Part shown: positions 18,407 to 26,746 of the stretch, in pieces
Position numbering within the stretch: the stretch's first letter is position 1
How the letters are laid out: every line of letters starts with the position of its first letter
From: Gemmatimonadota bacterium
GTDB taxonomy: Bacteria; JAAXHH01
Assembly: GCA_026706345.1 (NCBI GenBank)
Contig: JAPOYX010000066.1
Span: forward strand, 1-45,088
Direction: 5' to 3'
DNA: 45,088 bases
The notes under the pieces: model-generated
What the model was told of the DNA's origin: nothing
What the model saw: only the letters and a program-made list of their open reading frames with translations
The model's database searches: none
Translations under genes and position numbers: made by a program

Positions 18407-19717
18407 TTAGGTATGTTCCGGGGAATCTGATTCGTCGAAGAGACTGAAGGACTCTGCCGCCTCCCCGCGCCGTTTCCTGCGCGGCGCGGCCGCGATTGGT
18501 TCCGCCCTGCCGCGAATGTGTTCGACGCGGCAGAACGCCTCGCCTTTGCGCAGCCGGATGTTCACCCGGTCGTCCACGCTGAGTTCATCCGCGCTGCGGA
18601 CGACGCCGCCGTCGGACGCCCGGTGGCAGACCGCGTATCCACGCTCCAGGACCGAGAGGGGGCTGAGCGCCTGGAGCCGGCCGGCCAGTCCGCTGACCGT
18701 CTGGCCGCGTGTTTCGTGATCGTGGAAGCATCTGTCGGCCAGACGGCGGGTCAGCTCATCGGTGAACTGGGCGTACTGTCCGATCTGGTCCACCGGTCTC
18801 CTGAGTCCGTAACTGGAGACCAGCGCGGCGACGCGCTGGCGGTGCAGGTCCATGTAGGCCGCCATGCCTCCGCAGAGCCGCCTCAATACGCTATCGGACC
18901 GGTCCTTCAGTTCCCGCAGGTCGCGAACGACGATTTCGGCCGCGCCCGACGGCGTGGGGGCCCGGTGGTCGGCGGCGAAATCGGTCAGGGTAAAGTCCGT
19001 TTCGTGCCCCACGGCTGAGACTACCGGAATGCGGGACTTGAAAACGGCCCGGACCACCGCCTCTTCATTGAATGCCCACAGGTCCTCTGCCGATCCGCCT
19101 CCCCGACCGACGATCAGCACGTCCACTTCGCCGTAGTCGTTCATCTCTTCGATGGCGGCGGCGATTTCGGCCGCGGCGCCTTCGCCCTGCACAGGCGCCG
19201 CCCGCAGGATGATCGAGACCCATGGCGCGCGCCGGCGCAGCACCTGTATGATGTCCCGTATCGCCGCGCCGGAGCCCGAGGTGACCACCCCCACGCGCTC
19301 CGGGAAGGACGGCAGCGCTTTTTTGTGCTCCTCCCGGAAGAGGCCCTCTTCCTCGAGCCGTGCTTTCAGGCGTTCGAAGGCCGCCTGGAGCGCGCCTGCG
19401 CCAACTGGCGTCAGCTGCTGGGCGACCAGCTGGTACTGCCCCTGTACTTCGTAGACGGAAAGGACACCCCGTGCCAGGACCTCCATGCCGTCTTCGGGCT
19501 CGAAAGTCAGTTTCCGGTTGGCCGATCGCCACATGACGCAACGCAACTGGCTGCGGTCATCTTTCAGGGAGAAGTAGGCATGGCCGGACGAGTGCCGTTT
19601 GTAGTTGGAGATTTCGCCGGACACCGACACATAGGGGAACGCTTCTTCGAGCAGCGTCTTGACCCCCGCGGTCAGTTCGGTAACGGTAAGGATACGGGTA
19701 TCGGCATCGGTCCCCAC
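18407..19717 (-). CDS. xseA: Exodeoxyribonuclease VII large subunit
   Basis: XseA is the catalytic subunit of exonuclease VII. The 436-residue protein has an N-terminal OB fold (about 9-105, with VSGEISNYKRHSSGHAYFSL). The catalytic domain contains VGVVTSGSGAAIRDI at 142-156, GRGGGSAEDLWAFN at 204-217 and GHETDFTL at 237-244. The start is GTG, preceded by GGAGGA at nine bases. It lies between rny and xseB. Confidence 0.95.
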   Translation of the reverse strand: MGTDADTRILTVTELTAGVKTLLEEAFPYVSVSGEISNYKRHSSGHAYFSLKDDRSQLRCVMWRSANRKLTFEPEDGMEVLARGVLSVYEVQGQYQLVAQQLTPVGAGALQAAFERLKARLEEEGLFREEHKKALPSFPERVGVVTSGSGAAIRDIIQVLRRRAPWVSIILRAAPVQGEGAAAEIAAAIEEMNDYGEVDVLIVGRGGGSAEDLWAFNEEAVVRAVFKSRIPVVSAVGHETDFTLTDFAADHRAPTPSGAAEIVVRDLRELKDRSDSVLRRLCGGMAAYMDLHRQRVAALVSSYGLRRPVDQIGQYAQFTDELTRRLADRCFHDHETRGQTVSGLAGRLQALSPLSVLERGYAVCHRASDGGVVRSADELSVDDRVNIRLRKGEAFCRVEHIRGRAEPIAAAPRRKRRGEAAESFSLFDESDSPEHT

Positions 19718-19754
19718 GCCTGGTCTTCCTCCCCTGCCTCTATCGGCAACGCCG

Positions 19755-21311
19755 CTACCTGGCGAATTCGACCGCGCGGGTCTGCCGGATTACGGTCACC
19801 TTGATCTGACCCGAGTACTCCATCCTGACCTGGATCTTCCGGGCGATTTCCGTGGCGAGCTGTACGGCCCGGAGGTCGTCGACTTCTTCGTGATCGATCA
19901 TGACCCGCACTTCTTTGCCCGCCTTCATCACGAAGGCCCCGGATACGCCTTCGAAGGAACTCACCAGCTTTTCGATCTCCCGGAGCCGGCGTACGAATTT
20001 CTCCAGCGGCTCTCTGAGCGCGCCGGGCCTGGACACGGAGAGGACGTCGGCGGTCCTGACCACCACGGCCATGGGGCTGGCCTCATCCAGGTTTTCGTGG
20101 GTAACGCCTATACATTCCAGTACTTCGGGCGGCTCGCCGTACTTTTCGGCGACCGATCTTCCCAACGCGCCATGGGCGCCTTCCGGGCCGCCCTCCACGG
20201 CCTTGCCGATATCGTGGAGCAGTCCGCAGCGCCTGGCCAGGGTCACATCCAACTCCAGTTCCTGCGCCATAAGACCTGCCAGTTCGGCCACCTCGCGGCT
20301 GTGATGCAGCGCGTTCTGCCCGCCCGTCATACGGTATTTCAACTGTCCGAGCAGGATGGCCAGCTCGGGGCGGACGCCGGTAACACCCAGGTCGAAGAGG
20401 ATCTGGTCGCCCGTATCCTGGATCAGATCGTTGATTTCTTCCTGGGTCTTGGAGACCACCTGCTCGATGAATCCGGGATGTATCCGCCCGTCCTGGATCA
20501 ACTTCTCCATGGAGAGCTTCGCGATTTCCCGGCGCATGGGATTGAACCCGGAGAGGACGACGGCATTGGGCGTGTCGTCGACGATGACATCGATCCCCGT
20601 AGACATTTCGAACGCCTGGATGTTGCGTCCGTCGCGCCCGATGATGCGTCCTTTCATTTCATTGTCGGGCAGCGATATGACCGATGTCGTCGTTTCCGTC
20701 ACGTGATCCAGCGTGTACTTCTGCATCGCGTGCGTGATGATTTCCCGGGCTTCGATCTCGGCGTTCTGGCGGGCTTCTTCGATGATGCTGCGGGCCTGTT
20801 GGCCGGCTTCGGCGCGTATCCGCGCGTCGATGTTGCTGAGCAGCGACCGCCTCGCTTCTTCCGTCGACATGCCGGCGGACTGCTCGAGTTGTTCGGTCTG
20901 CCGCTTGACCAGCTGTTCCAGCCGCTCTTCTTCTTCCGTCAGTTTCTCGTCCCGCTCCTGCAGCGACTGGAGCTGCTTCTGAATGCCCCTTTCCTGCTTG
21001 GCCACGTAGTCGGCCTTGCGCTCTACATTCTGTTCCCTGATCGCGATGCGTTTCTCGGCCCTGTTGTATTCCTGGCGGGCCTGGTTACTCTCTCGCTCGA
21101 ATTTCGCCTTGGCCTGATACGATTCCTCCTCCATTTCGATCCTGGCCGTGTTTTTTATCGTATCAGCTTCTTCCACCGCCTCTGCAAGGATGCTCTCTGC
21201 CAAGCGCTCCATACTGTCGGTCTTACGTTTTTCGACACGCTTTCGAATGTACCATCCGAAGAGAAACATGATCAGGGCGGTGCCGGCGTAGAGACTGATC
21301 GTCACAAGCAT
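19755..21311 (-). CDS. rny: Ribonuclease Y
   Basis: RNase Y is a membrane-anchored endoribonuclease that starts mRNA decay. The N-terminal helix (about 1-20) anchors it. A long Glu/Arg-rich coiled coil follows to about 170, then a KH domain with GRIIGRDGRNIQ, and an HD domain whose His366-Asp367 pair lies in LLHDIGKA. The ATG at 21311 has AAGGTGG eight bases upstream; an extension to a TTG at 21332 has no ribosome site. At 518 residues it matches the usual 510-520. It follows zapA, the common order pheT-zapA-rny. Confidence 0.96.
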   Translation of the reverse strand: MLVTISLYAGTALIMFLFGWYIRKRVEKRKTDSMERLAESILAEAVEEADTIKNTARIEMEEESYQAKAKFERESNQARQEYNRAEKRIAIREQNVERKADYVAKQERGIQKQLQSLQERDEKLTEEEERLEQLVKRQTEQLEQSAGMSTEEARRSLLSNIDARIRAEAGQQARSIIEEARQNAEIEAREIITHAMQKYTLDHVTETTTSVISLPDNEMKGRIIGRDGRNIQAFEMSTGIDVIVDDTPNAVVLSGFNPMRREIAKLSMEKLIQDGRIHPGFIEQVVSKTQEEINDLIQDTGDQILFDLGVTGVRPELAILLGQLKYRMTGGQNALHHSREVAELAGLMAQELELDVTLARRCGLLHDIGKAVEGGPEGAHGALGRSVAEKYGEPPEVLECIGVTHENLDEASPMAVVVRTADVLSVSRPGALREPLEKFVRRLREIEKLVSSFEGVSGAFVMKAGKEVRVMIDHEEVDDLRAVQLATEIARKIQVRMEYSGQIKVTVIRQTRAVEFAR

Positions 21312-21364
21312 AGTGGCAGCCACCTTCTTCAAATATGATATTTAATCCGGACATGGTCCGTTCC

Positions 21365-21718
21365 TCAACAAGACCGGTCATGGTTTTCTTTCTCGTCATC
21401 CTGTTCAGGAATCGCGCTTTCCAGCAATTCGTCCATGCGCCGGATCAGATCCGCGATCCGCTCGTCGTGCATGGACTCCGATACGACCTGCTCCTGCTTT
21501 TTTTCACGTTCCTTGTGCAACTCGTCGGCAATCCTGATCGCCGTAAGGACCGCCACGCTGGTGAGGGACTGCATGGTCACACTGACGGGCACCTCGCGCA
21601 TGCGTTCGTCGACGTAGGCCGCGATCCGCTGTATGTACTCGGCTTCCTCCTCCGCCTGTATGGGATACTCGGTCCCGCAGATGTTGACGCGAACGGTGAC
21701 TTTTTCGTCATCCATCAT
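21365..21718 (-). CDS. zapA: Cell division protein ZapA
   Basis: ZapA bundles FtsZ filaments at the division site. The 117-residue protein has the typical VTVRVNICGTEYPIQ start and the YIQRIAAYVDERM helix. These are followed by SLTSVAVLTAIRIADEL, which leads into a charged coiled coil. The last 20 residues are polar and variable. It lies between a small coiled-coil gene and rny, downstream of pheT, which is the expected place. Confidence 0.9.
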   Translation of the reverse strand: MMDDEKVTVRVNICGTEYPIQAEEEAEYIQRIAAYVDERMREVPVSVTMQSLTSVAVLTAIRIADELHKEREKKQEQVVSESMHDERIADLIRRMDELLESAIPEQDDEKENHDRSC

Positions 21719-21800
21719 GTGTTCATCCCCGTAAGCAGCCGATGCCTGATCGTACGCGATACGAACGAGTCTTCCGGGTCGATTGAGCTGGGGACAGATC

Positions 21801-22064
21801 TTACTCGATGACGTCGAGACGCGACAGCATGGTGTCTATGCGTGCCTTGATGTCGTCCTGCTTGACGCGCAACTCCTGATTTTCCTGTTCCAGCTCTTCT
21901 TTCGTGGTAACCGACTGCTCCTGGACGCGCTGCAGTTCCTGGACCTGTGACTCCAGGTTCTGATTCTGGCTGCGCAGGCCGGCGTTCTCGTCCTTCAGTC
22001 GCTGAATCAGGTCAATCATCGTTTCTATTCGGCCCAACAACAACTCTATGGATTGCTCTTGCAT
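21801..22064 (-). CDS. Small coiled-coil protein, ZapB-like
   Basis: The 87-residue protein is almost entirely a heptad-patterned coiled coil (about 5-85) rich in Glu, Gln and Leu, with no membrane segment. Size, composition and position directly before zapA suggest a ZapB-like division factor. Coiled coils are poor evidence for homology, so this is a tentative call. GGAGGG lies three bases before the ATG. It starts 40 bases after pheT. Confidence 0.65.
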   Translation of the reverse strand: MQEQSIELLLGRIETMIDLIQRLKDENAGLRSQNQNLESQVQELQRVQEQSVTTKEELEQENQELRVKQDDIKARIDTMLSRLDVIE

Positions 22065-22104
22065 GATCCCTCCGCTGGAGTGGTTCCTGCGCGCCCCGAC
22101 GACG

Positions 22105-24534
22105 CTAGGAGCGAAGTTCCGCCCGGTACCGGTTTACCAGCCGGCGCAGCACCTTGTCCTGGAGCCGCGTGACTTCGGCGTCCGTCAGCGTCCGTTCACC
22201 GGACCGGAATCGCATGGCGTATGCCATGCTCTTTCGGTTGGCGGCTATCTGCTCTCCACGATATACGTCGAACAGTTCGACGGCTTCCAGCAGGTCGCCA
22301 CTACACGCGCGGATTTCTTCCAGTATGTCCCGGTGCGAAACCTCGTCGGGCACGACTATAGCCAGATCTCTTTCCACCGCGGGGTACTTGGGGGCCGAAT
22401 GATAGGTCCTTCGTTCAGACGCGCCGCCAAACAGGACTCCGCAGTCAATCACCCCCATCCAGACGGGCTCCCGGATGTCGTACCGGTCGAGGATCCCGTG
22501 CGATACCGCGCCGAAACGGCCGATCCGCACCCCGTCCGCGAGCAGTTCGCCGGTCCGGTCCGCGTCGAATAGCGGGTCGTCATTATCATACGGGACGGTT
22601 TCGACCCTGTCAAGTCCTAACCGCCCGGGCAACGCTTCCGCCAGCCCCTTCAAATCGAAGAAGTCGAAGGCCCCCGGCGGCCCGTCCCAGTGCGGGTCGT
22701 GACGCTGTCCCGTAACGGCGATGCAAAGGTGTTCGGGCTCATCTGGAAGGCCGTCGGATTTCGGCCAGAACACGCGGCCGACCTCGAATATCCGGATGTC
22801 CCGCACCTTGCGGTTGGCGTTCCAGCGAAGCACGCTCAACATGGAGGCCGCGAGGCTCGTGCGCATGGCGGAAAGCTCGGGACTCAGGGGGTTGTCGATC
22901 AGGACGCTGGACCGGGAAGGATCTATGAGCTCGTTCCGGTCCGGGTGCACCAAACTGTGGGTGACCACCTCGGTGAAGCCGAAGCCGGCCATGGTGTCGC
23001 GCAGGCGCCGCCGGACATCCTGCTGGGCGCGGCGCTCCTCCACCCGCTTTCGCGCTTCCGCCGTCTCGTCATGACGAGGCACGGAGGGAACCGGCTCGAT
23101 CCGGTCGTATCCGTAGAGCCGTGCGACCTCCTCGGTCAAATCCACTTCGCGGGTTACATCCCTCCTGAAGGAAGGCACCCTGACCTCGAGATCCGCTTCG
23201 GCGGTCCGCATAGGCTGCACGTCGAAGCGGAGTTTACGCAGAAACGAGGCGATTTCGTCCCGGTCCAGGGCGGTTCCGAGCAGTCCGTTTACGCTGCTCG
23301 TGCGCAGCCGGATCACCGGTTCGGGTTCAGCCGGGGTCCGGACGTCAATCATGCCCGTTGCCACGGCGCCGCCGGATACCTCGGCGATCAACCCCGCGGC
23401 CCTGCTTACGGCCGCTCCCTGCAGTTCCGGATCCATGCCGCGCTCGAATCGCCGGGACGCGTCCGTCTGCAGCTGCAGCGCCTTCGAACCCCGGCGCACC
23501 CGAACCGCGTCGAAGCAGGCGCCTTCCAGGAACACCCGGCCGGTGTCGGCCGTGATCTCCGTGTTCAGTCCGCCCATGACGCCGCCGACGCCGATACCCC
23601 GTTCGTGATCGGCGATCATCAATACCTCGTGGCCGAGCGTCCGTTCCACCCCGTCAAGCGTGGTGAACGGTTCCTGCGCCACGGCGCGCCGGACGATGAT
23701 GCCCTGGCCCGCCAACCGGTCCAGGTCGTAGGCGTGCAGCGGCTGACCCATTTCAAGCATCACGTAGTTCGTCACGTCGACGACATTGCTGATGGACCGG
23801 ATGCCGGCGGCTTCGACCCGTCTTTTCAGCCAGTCCGGGGAAGGCCCGATCCGGACACCGGCGATCACGCGGCCTACGAACCGGGGACAGTCTTCGGGTG
23901 CGTCGACACGGACGTTGGCGAGAGATTCGGCGGTGGGGCCCGATTCGTCGACACTGGTGGACGGCATACGCAGTTCGCCGCCCGACAGAGCCGTGATTTC
24001 CCTCGCTATGCCCACGAGGGACAGGCAATCGGGACGGTTGGTGCCTACGTCGATGCTCAGTACGGTCTCCGGTTCGCCCAGAACGTCTTTCAAGGGCAGG
24101 CCGGGCTCGATCGCTTCATCGAGCACCATGATGCCGTCGTGGTCGTCGGACAGGTTCAGCTCGGCCTCGGAGCAGACCATCCCGAAGGATTCCACTCCCC
24201 GGATCTTTGCTTTCTTGATCTTCATGCCGCCGGGCAGCGACGTCCCGATCGGCGCCACCGGCACCTTCTGGCCGGCGGCCACGTTCGGCGCCCCGCATAT
24301 GATCTGGAGGGTCTCCGTTCCCACGTCCACGGAGCAAAGGGAAAGCCTGTCGGCGTTGGGATGGCGTTCCACGCGCGCCACGTGCCCGGTGACAAACCCC
24401 TCGAAGTCGCTACCGACCGTCTCGACGGCATCGACTTCCAGGCCCGTCATGATCAGCCGTTCCACCAGTTCCTCGACGGACCAGGGGATGTCGCAGTACG
24501 CGCGCAGCCACGAAAGGGGGACTTTGATCACCAT
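22105..24534 (-). CDS. pheT: Phenylalanine-tRNA ligase beta subunit
   Basis: PheT forms the alpha2beta2 enzyme that charges tRNA-Phe. The 809-residue chain has an N-terminal VPLSWLRAYCDIPWS and a tRNA-binding EMAP-like domain (about 45-150, with GHVARVERHPNADRLSLC). Then come the B3/B4 editing region, the B5 domain, the catalytic-like core and a C-terminal anticodon-binding ferredoxin-like domain (about 715-808). Length is normal. It follows pheS by 33 bases. Confidence 0.97.
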   Translation of the reverse strand: MVIKVPLSWLRAYCDIPWSVEELVERLIMTGLEVDAVETVGSDFEGFVTGHVARVERHPNADRLSLCSVDVGTETLQIICGAPNVAAGQKVPVAPIGTSLPGGMKIKKAKIRGVESFGMVCSEAELNLSDDHDGIMVLDEAIEPGLPLKDVLGEPETVLSIDVGTNRPDCLSLVGIAREITALSGGELRMPSTSVDESGPTAESLANVRVDAPEDCPRFVGRVIAGVRIGPSPDWLKRRVEAAGIRSISNVVDVTNYVMLEMGQPLHAYDLDRLAGQGIIVRRAVAQEPFTTLDGVERTLGHEVLMIADHERGIGVGGVMGGLNTEITADTGRVFLEGACFDAVRVRRGSKALQLQTDASRRFERGMDPELQGAAVSRAAGLIAEVSGGAVATGMIDVRTPAEPEPVIRLRTSSVNGLLGTALDRDEIASFLRKLRFDVQPMRTAEADLEVRVPSFRRDVTREVDLTEEVARLYGYDRIEPVPSVPRHDETAEARKRVEERRAQQDVRRRLRDTMAGFGFTEVVTHSLVHPDRNELIDPSRSSVLIDNPLSPELSAMRTSLAASMLSVLRWNANRKVRDIRIFEVGRVFWPKSDGLPDEPEHLCIAVTGQRHDPHWDGPPGAFDFFDLKGLAEALPGRLGLDRVETVPYDNDDPLFDADRTGELLADGVRIGRFGAVSHGILDRYDIREPVWMGVIDCGVLFGGASERRTYHSAPKYPAVERDLAIVVPDEVSHRDILEEIRACSGDLLEAVELFDVYRGEQIAANRKSMAYAMRFRSGERTLTDAEVTRLQDKVLRRLVNRYRAELRS

Positions 24535-24567
24535 GGGACGCTTGGCTCCTTACCGGACGGACGGCCC

Positions 24568-25578
24568 TTAAGGCCGCTCGAGCAGACGCAGGTCGTTTTC
24601 GAGGAACATGTGGATGCTGTCGATCCCGTACTTGAACATGGCGAGGCGGTCCAGCCCCATGCCGAAGGCGTAGCCGGTGTACACTTCCGGATCGTAGTCC
24701 ACGAAACCGAACACGGCCGGGTCGACCATGCCCGCGCCCGATATCTCGAGCCATCCCGTGTTCTTGCAGATCCTGCAGCCGTCGCCGCCACACGCGATGC
24801 AGGAGAAGTCATACTGTACGCTGGGCTCGGTAAAGGGAAAGAAATCGGGGATGAAACGCACCTTCACCCGTTCGCCGAAAAGCCGCCGGGCGAAATGGGT
24901 CATGTCGCCCTTGAGTTGCGCCATCGTGACCCCCTTGTCCACGTACAGCCCCTCGCACTGATGAAAGGTGAAGGCGTGGGTGGCGTCGGGATTCTCGTGG
25001 CGGTAGGTGCGTCCCGGCACGATCACGCGCACCGGGGGCTGCTGCTGCTCCATGACGCGGACCTGCACCGGGGAGGTATGGGTCCGGAGCACGATGTCGC
25101 GGCCCAGGTAGAAGGTGTCCTGCATATCGCGGGCCGGGTGGTCCTGCGGGATGTTCAATGCTTCGAAGTTGTAGTAGTCCCATTCCACCTCGGGACCGTC
25201 CACCACCGAGAAGCCCATTTCCTGGAAGATCTCGCTGACCTCTTCCCGGATCAGGGTCAGGGGGTGCTTGCTTCCCCGGGGCGGGCGGCGCCCCGGAAGG
25301 GTGACGTCCAGGGAGCCCGCCGTGGATTCCCGTCCCGTGCCGCACGCCGCCTTGCGGGCCTCCAGCGCTTCGCTGACGGCTTTCTTGGCCTGGTTGACCC
25401 GCTGGCCGATCCGGGGGCGGTCTTCAGGGGCCGCCTTGCCCACGGACCGCAGGATCCGGGTCAACTCGCCGTTCTTGCCCATGTACCTGATGCGGATGTC
25501 TTCCAGGTCCGACGGGTCGGCGGCGCGGGCGATTTCATCCAGCGCCCGGGCTTCGATGGCTTCCGCTTCCTGTCCCAT
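24568..25578 (-). CDS. pheS: Phenylalanine-tRNA ligase alpha subunit
   Basis: PheS is the catalytic subunit. The 336-residue chain has an N-terminal coiled coil, the RHPLTLI-like motif 1 entry (here KHPLTLI), FHQCEGL (motif 2) and the GAFGMGLDRL-type motif 3 (here GYAFGMGLDRLAMF). A small zinc-knuckle-like insertion CxxC-x4-CxxC lies at Cys260, 263, 268 and 271, a feature known from some bacterial PheS proteins. It starts 6 bases after rplT, so the two are probably co-transcribed. Confidence 0.97.
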   Translation of the reverse strand: MGQEAEAIEARALDEIARAADPSDLEDIRIRYMGKNGELTRILRSVGKAAPEDRPRIGQRVNQAKKAVSEALEARKAACGTGRESTAGSLDVTLPGRRPPRGSKHPLTLIREEVSEIFQEMGFSVVDGPEVEWDYYNFEALNIPQDHPARDMQDTFYLGRDIVLRTHTSPVQVRVMEQQQPPVRVIVPGRTYRHENPDATHAFTFHQCEGLYVDKGVTMAQLKGDMTHFARRLFGERVKVRFIPDFFPFTEPSVQYDFSCIACGGDGCRICKNTGWLEISGAGMVDPAVFGFVDYDPEVYTGYAFGMGLDRLAMFKYGIDSIHMFLENDLRLLERP

Positions 25579-25584
25579 AGATGG

Positions 25585-25941
25585 TCAGGAAAACTGCGCT
25601 TTTGCCGCGTCCGCTACTTCGGCAAAGGCGGGAGGATCGTTGACGGCGAGTTCGGCAAGGACTTTCCGGTCGATTTCGATATGGGCCAGCTTCATGCCGT
25701 GAATGAGCTGGCCGTACGTCAGGCCGTTGAGCCTTGCCGCCGCATTGATTCGGGTGATCCACAGGCGGCGGAAATCACGCTTGCGCCGGCGCCTGTCGCG
25801 GTACGCGTACGCCCAGCCCCGGTTGACGGCTTCGCGGGCCGTCCGGTAGAGCCGGTTGCGTCGCCCCCAGTATCCCCGGGCAAGCTTGATGATTTTCTTG
25901 CGCCGCCTGTGCGAGGCGGCGGCGTTGGTTGCACGTGGCAT
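25585..25941 (-). CDS. rplT: 50S ribosomal protein L20
   Basis: L20 binds 23S rRNA early in assembly. The 118-residue protein has the typical basic N-terminus ([18 protein letters not shown]) and the [22 protein letters not shown] block. Length is standard. It belongs to the infC-rpmI-rplT operon, which in many bacteria is feedback-controlled by L20; no control structure could be verified here. Confidence 0.98.
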   Translation of the reverse strand: MPRATNAAASHRRRKKIIKLARGYWGRRNRLYRTAREAVNRGWAYAYRDRRRRKRDFRRLWITRINAAARLNGLTYGQLIHGMKLAHIEIDRKVLAELAVNDPPAFAEVADAAKAQFS

Positions 25942-25977
25942 GGTTCGTTCCTTCTCTGGTTCGGCGTCCTTCGCCGT

Positions 25978-26172
25978 CTAGTTCGGCATCATCCGCCTGA
26001 GGCGCGGCGTGTCGGCCTTGCTCGCCATGGCGGTACCGCGAAGGCTTCTCGTGCGCTTGCCGTTCTTGGACAACTTATTGTGGGTCGCATGGGAATGGCT
26101 GCGTTTGAACTTGCCGGAAGCGACCCGCTTGAAACGTTTCGCCGCCGCTTTCAACGTCTTCATTTTCGGCAT
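25978..26172 (-). CDS. rpmI: 50S ribosomal protein L35
   Basis: L35 is a short basic protein of the large subunit. It starts PKMKTLKAAAKRFK and contains the HSHATHNKLSKNGKR stretch, 64 residues. The ATG at 26172 has AGGAG upstream at seven bases; a TTG two codons earlier is not needed. It lies between infC and rplT. Confidence 0.97.
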   Translation of the reverse strand: MPKMKTLKAAAKRFKRVASGKFKRSHSHATHNKLSKNGKRTRSLRGTAMASKADTPRLRRMMPN

Positions 26173-26202
26173 GATCAACTCCTGGTATTTGCCGTACTTG
26201 CC

Positions 26203-26715
26203 TTACCTGGGCATGAGGACCAGCGACATGCTGCGTCCTTCCAGCCTGGGCCGCTGTTCAATGGTGCTCACGTCCTCCAGCATTTCCGCCATGTGTTCCA
26301 GCTTCTGCTGACCCAGCTCCACGTGGGTCATTTCCCGGCCCCAGAACCGCACGGACACCTTGACCTTGTTACCGTGCTGCAGAAAATCGCGGGCCTGGTT
26401 GGCCCGGTACTCGAGGTCGTGTTCGCTGATCTTGGGCGTCTTGAAGCGGATTTCCTTCAACTGCGTCACGTGCTGCTTCTTGCGCGATTCCTTTACCCGC
26501 TTGCTCTGCTCGTACTTGTACTTGCCAAAGTCCATGATTTTGCATACGGGCGGGCGGGCGTCGGGCGATACTTCCACGAGGTCCAGATCGGCGCCCGTCG
26601 CAAGTTGCAGGGCCTCCTTGGTATCCATGATGCCGACCTGCTCGCCTTCCGCGCTTATCACCCGTACCTGGGGCACGCGGATCATTCCGTTGACTCTGAC
26701 GGTTCTCTTTTGAAT
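26203..26715 (-). CDS. infC: Translation initiation factor IF-3, AUU start codon
   Basis: IF-3 checks start codons and keeps ribosomal subunits apart. The frame carries both IF-3 domains: the N-terminal PPVCKIMDFGKYKYEQ and the C-terminal KVSVRFWGREMTH. The first ATG (26685) would drop residues that align with the conserved RINEEIRVPEVR start (here RVNGMIRVPQVR). Upstream in frame, ATT at 26715-26713 is preceded by GGAGG at six bases, and no ATG, GTG or TTG exists between. AUU is the classical infC start codon, through which IF-3 represses its own synthesis. With it the protein has 170 residues. Confidence 0.93.
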   Translation of the reverse strand: MQKRTVRVNGMIRVPQVRVISAEGEQVGIMDTKEALQLATGADLDLVEVSPDARPPVCKIMDFGKYKYEQSKRVKESRKKQHVTQLKEIRFKTPKISEHDLEYRANQARDFLQHGNKVKVSVRFWGREMTHVELGQQKLEHMAEMLEDVSTIEQRPRLEGRSMSLVLMPR

Positions 26716-26746
26716 AGTTTTCCTCCCGAATCCTCGTAACCTGGAT

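Noticed and set aside
22690-26739. A 1349-codon open frame on the plus strand across pheT, pheS, rplT, rpmI and infC
   Set aside because: It is antisense to five certain genes and has no recognisable domain; long antisense frames are common in high-GC DNA with strong third-position bias.
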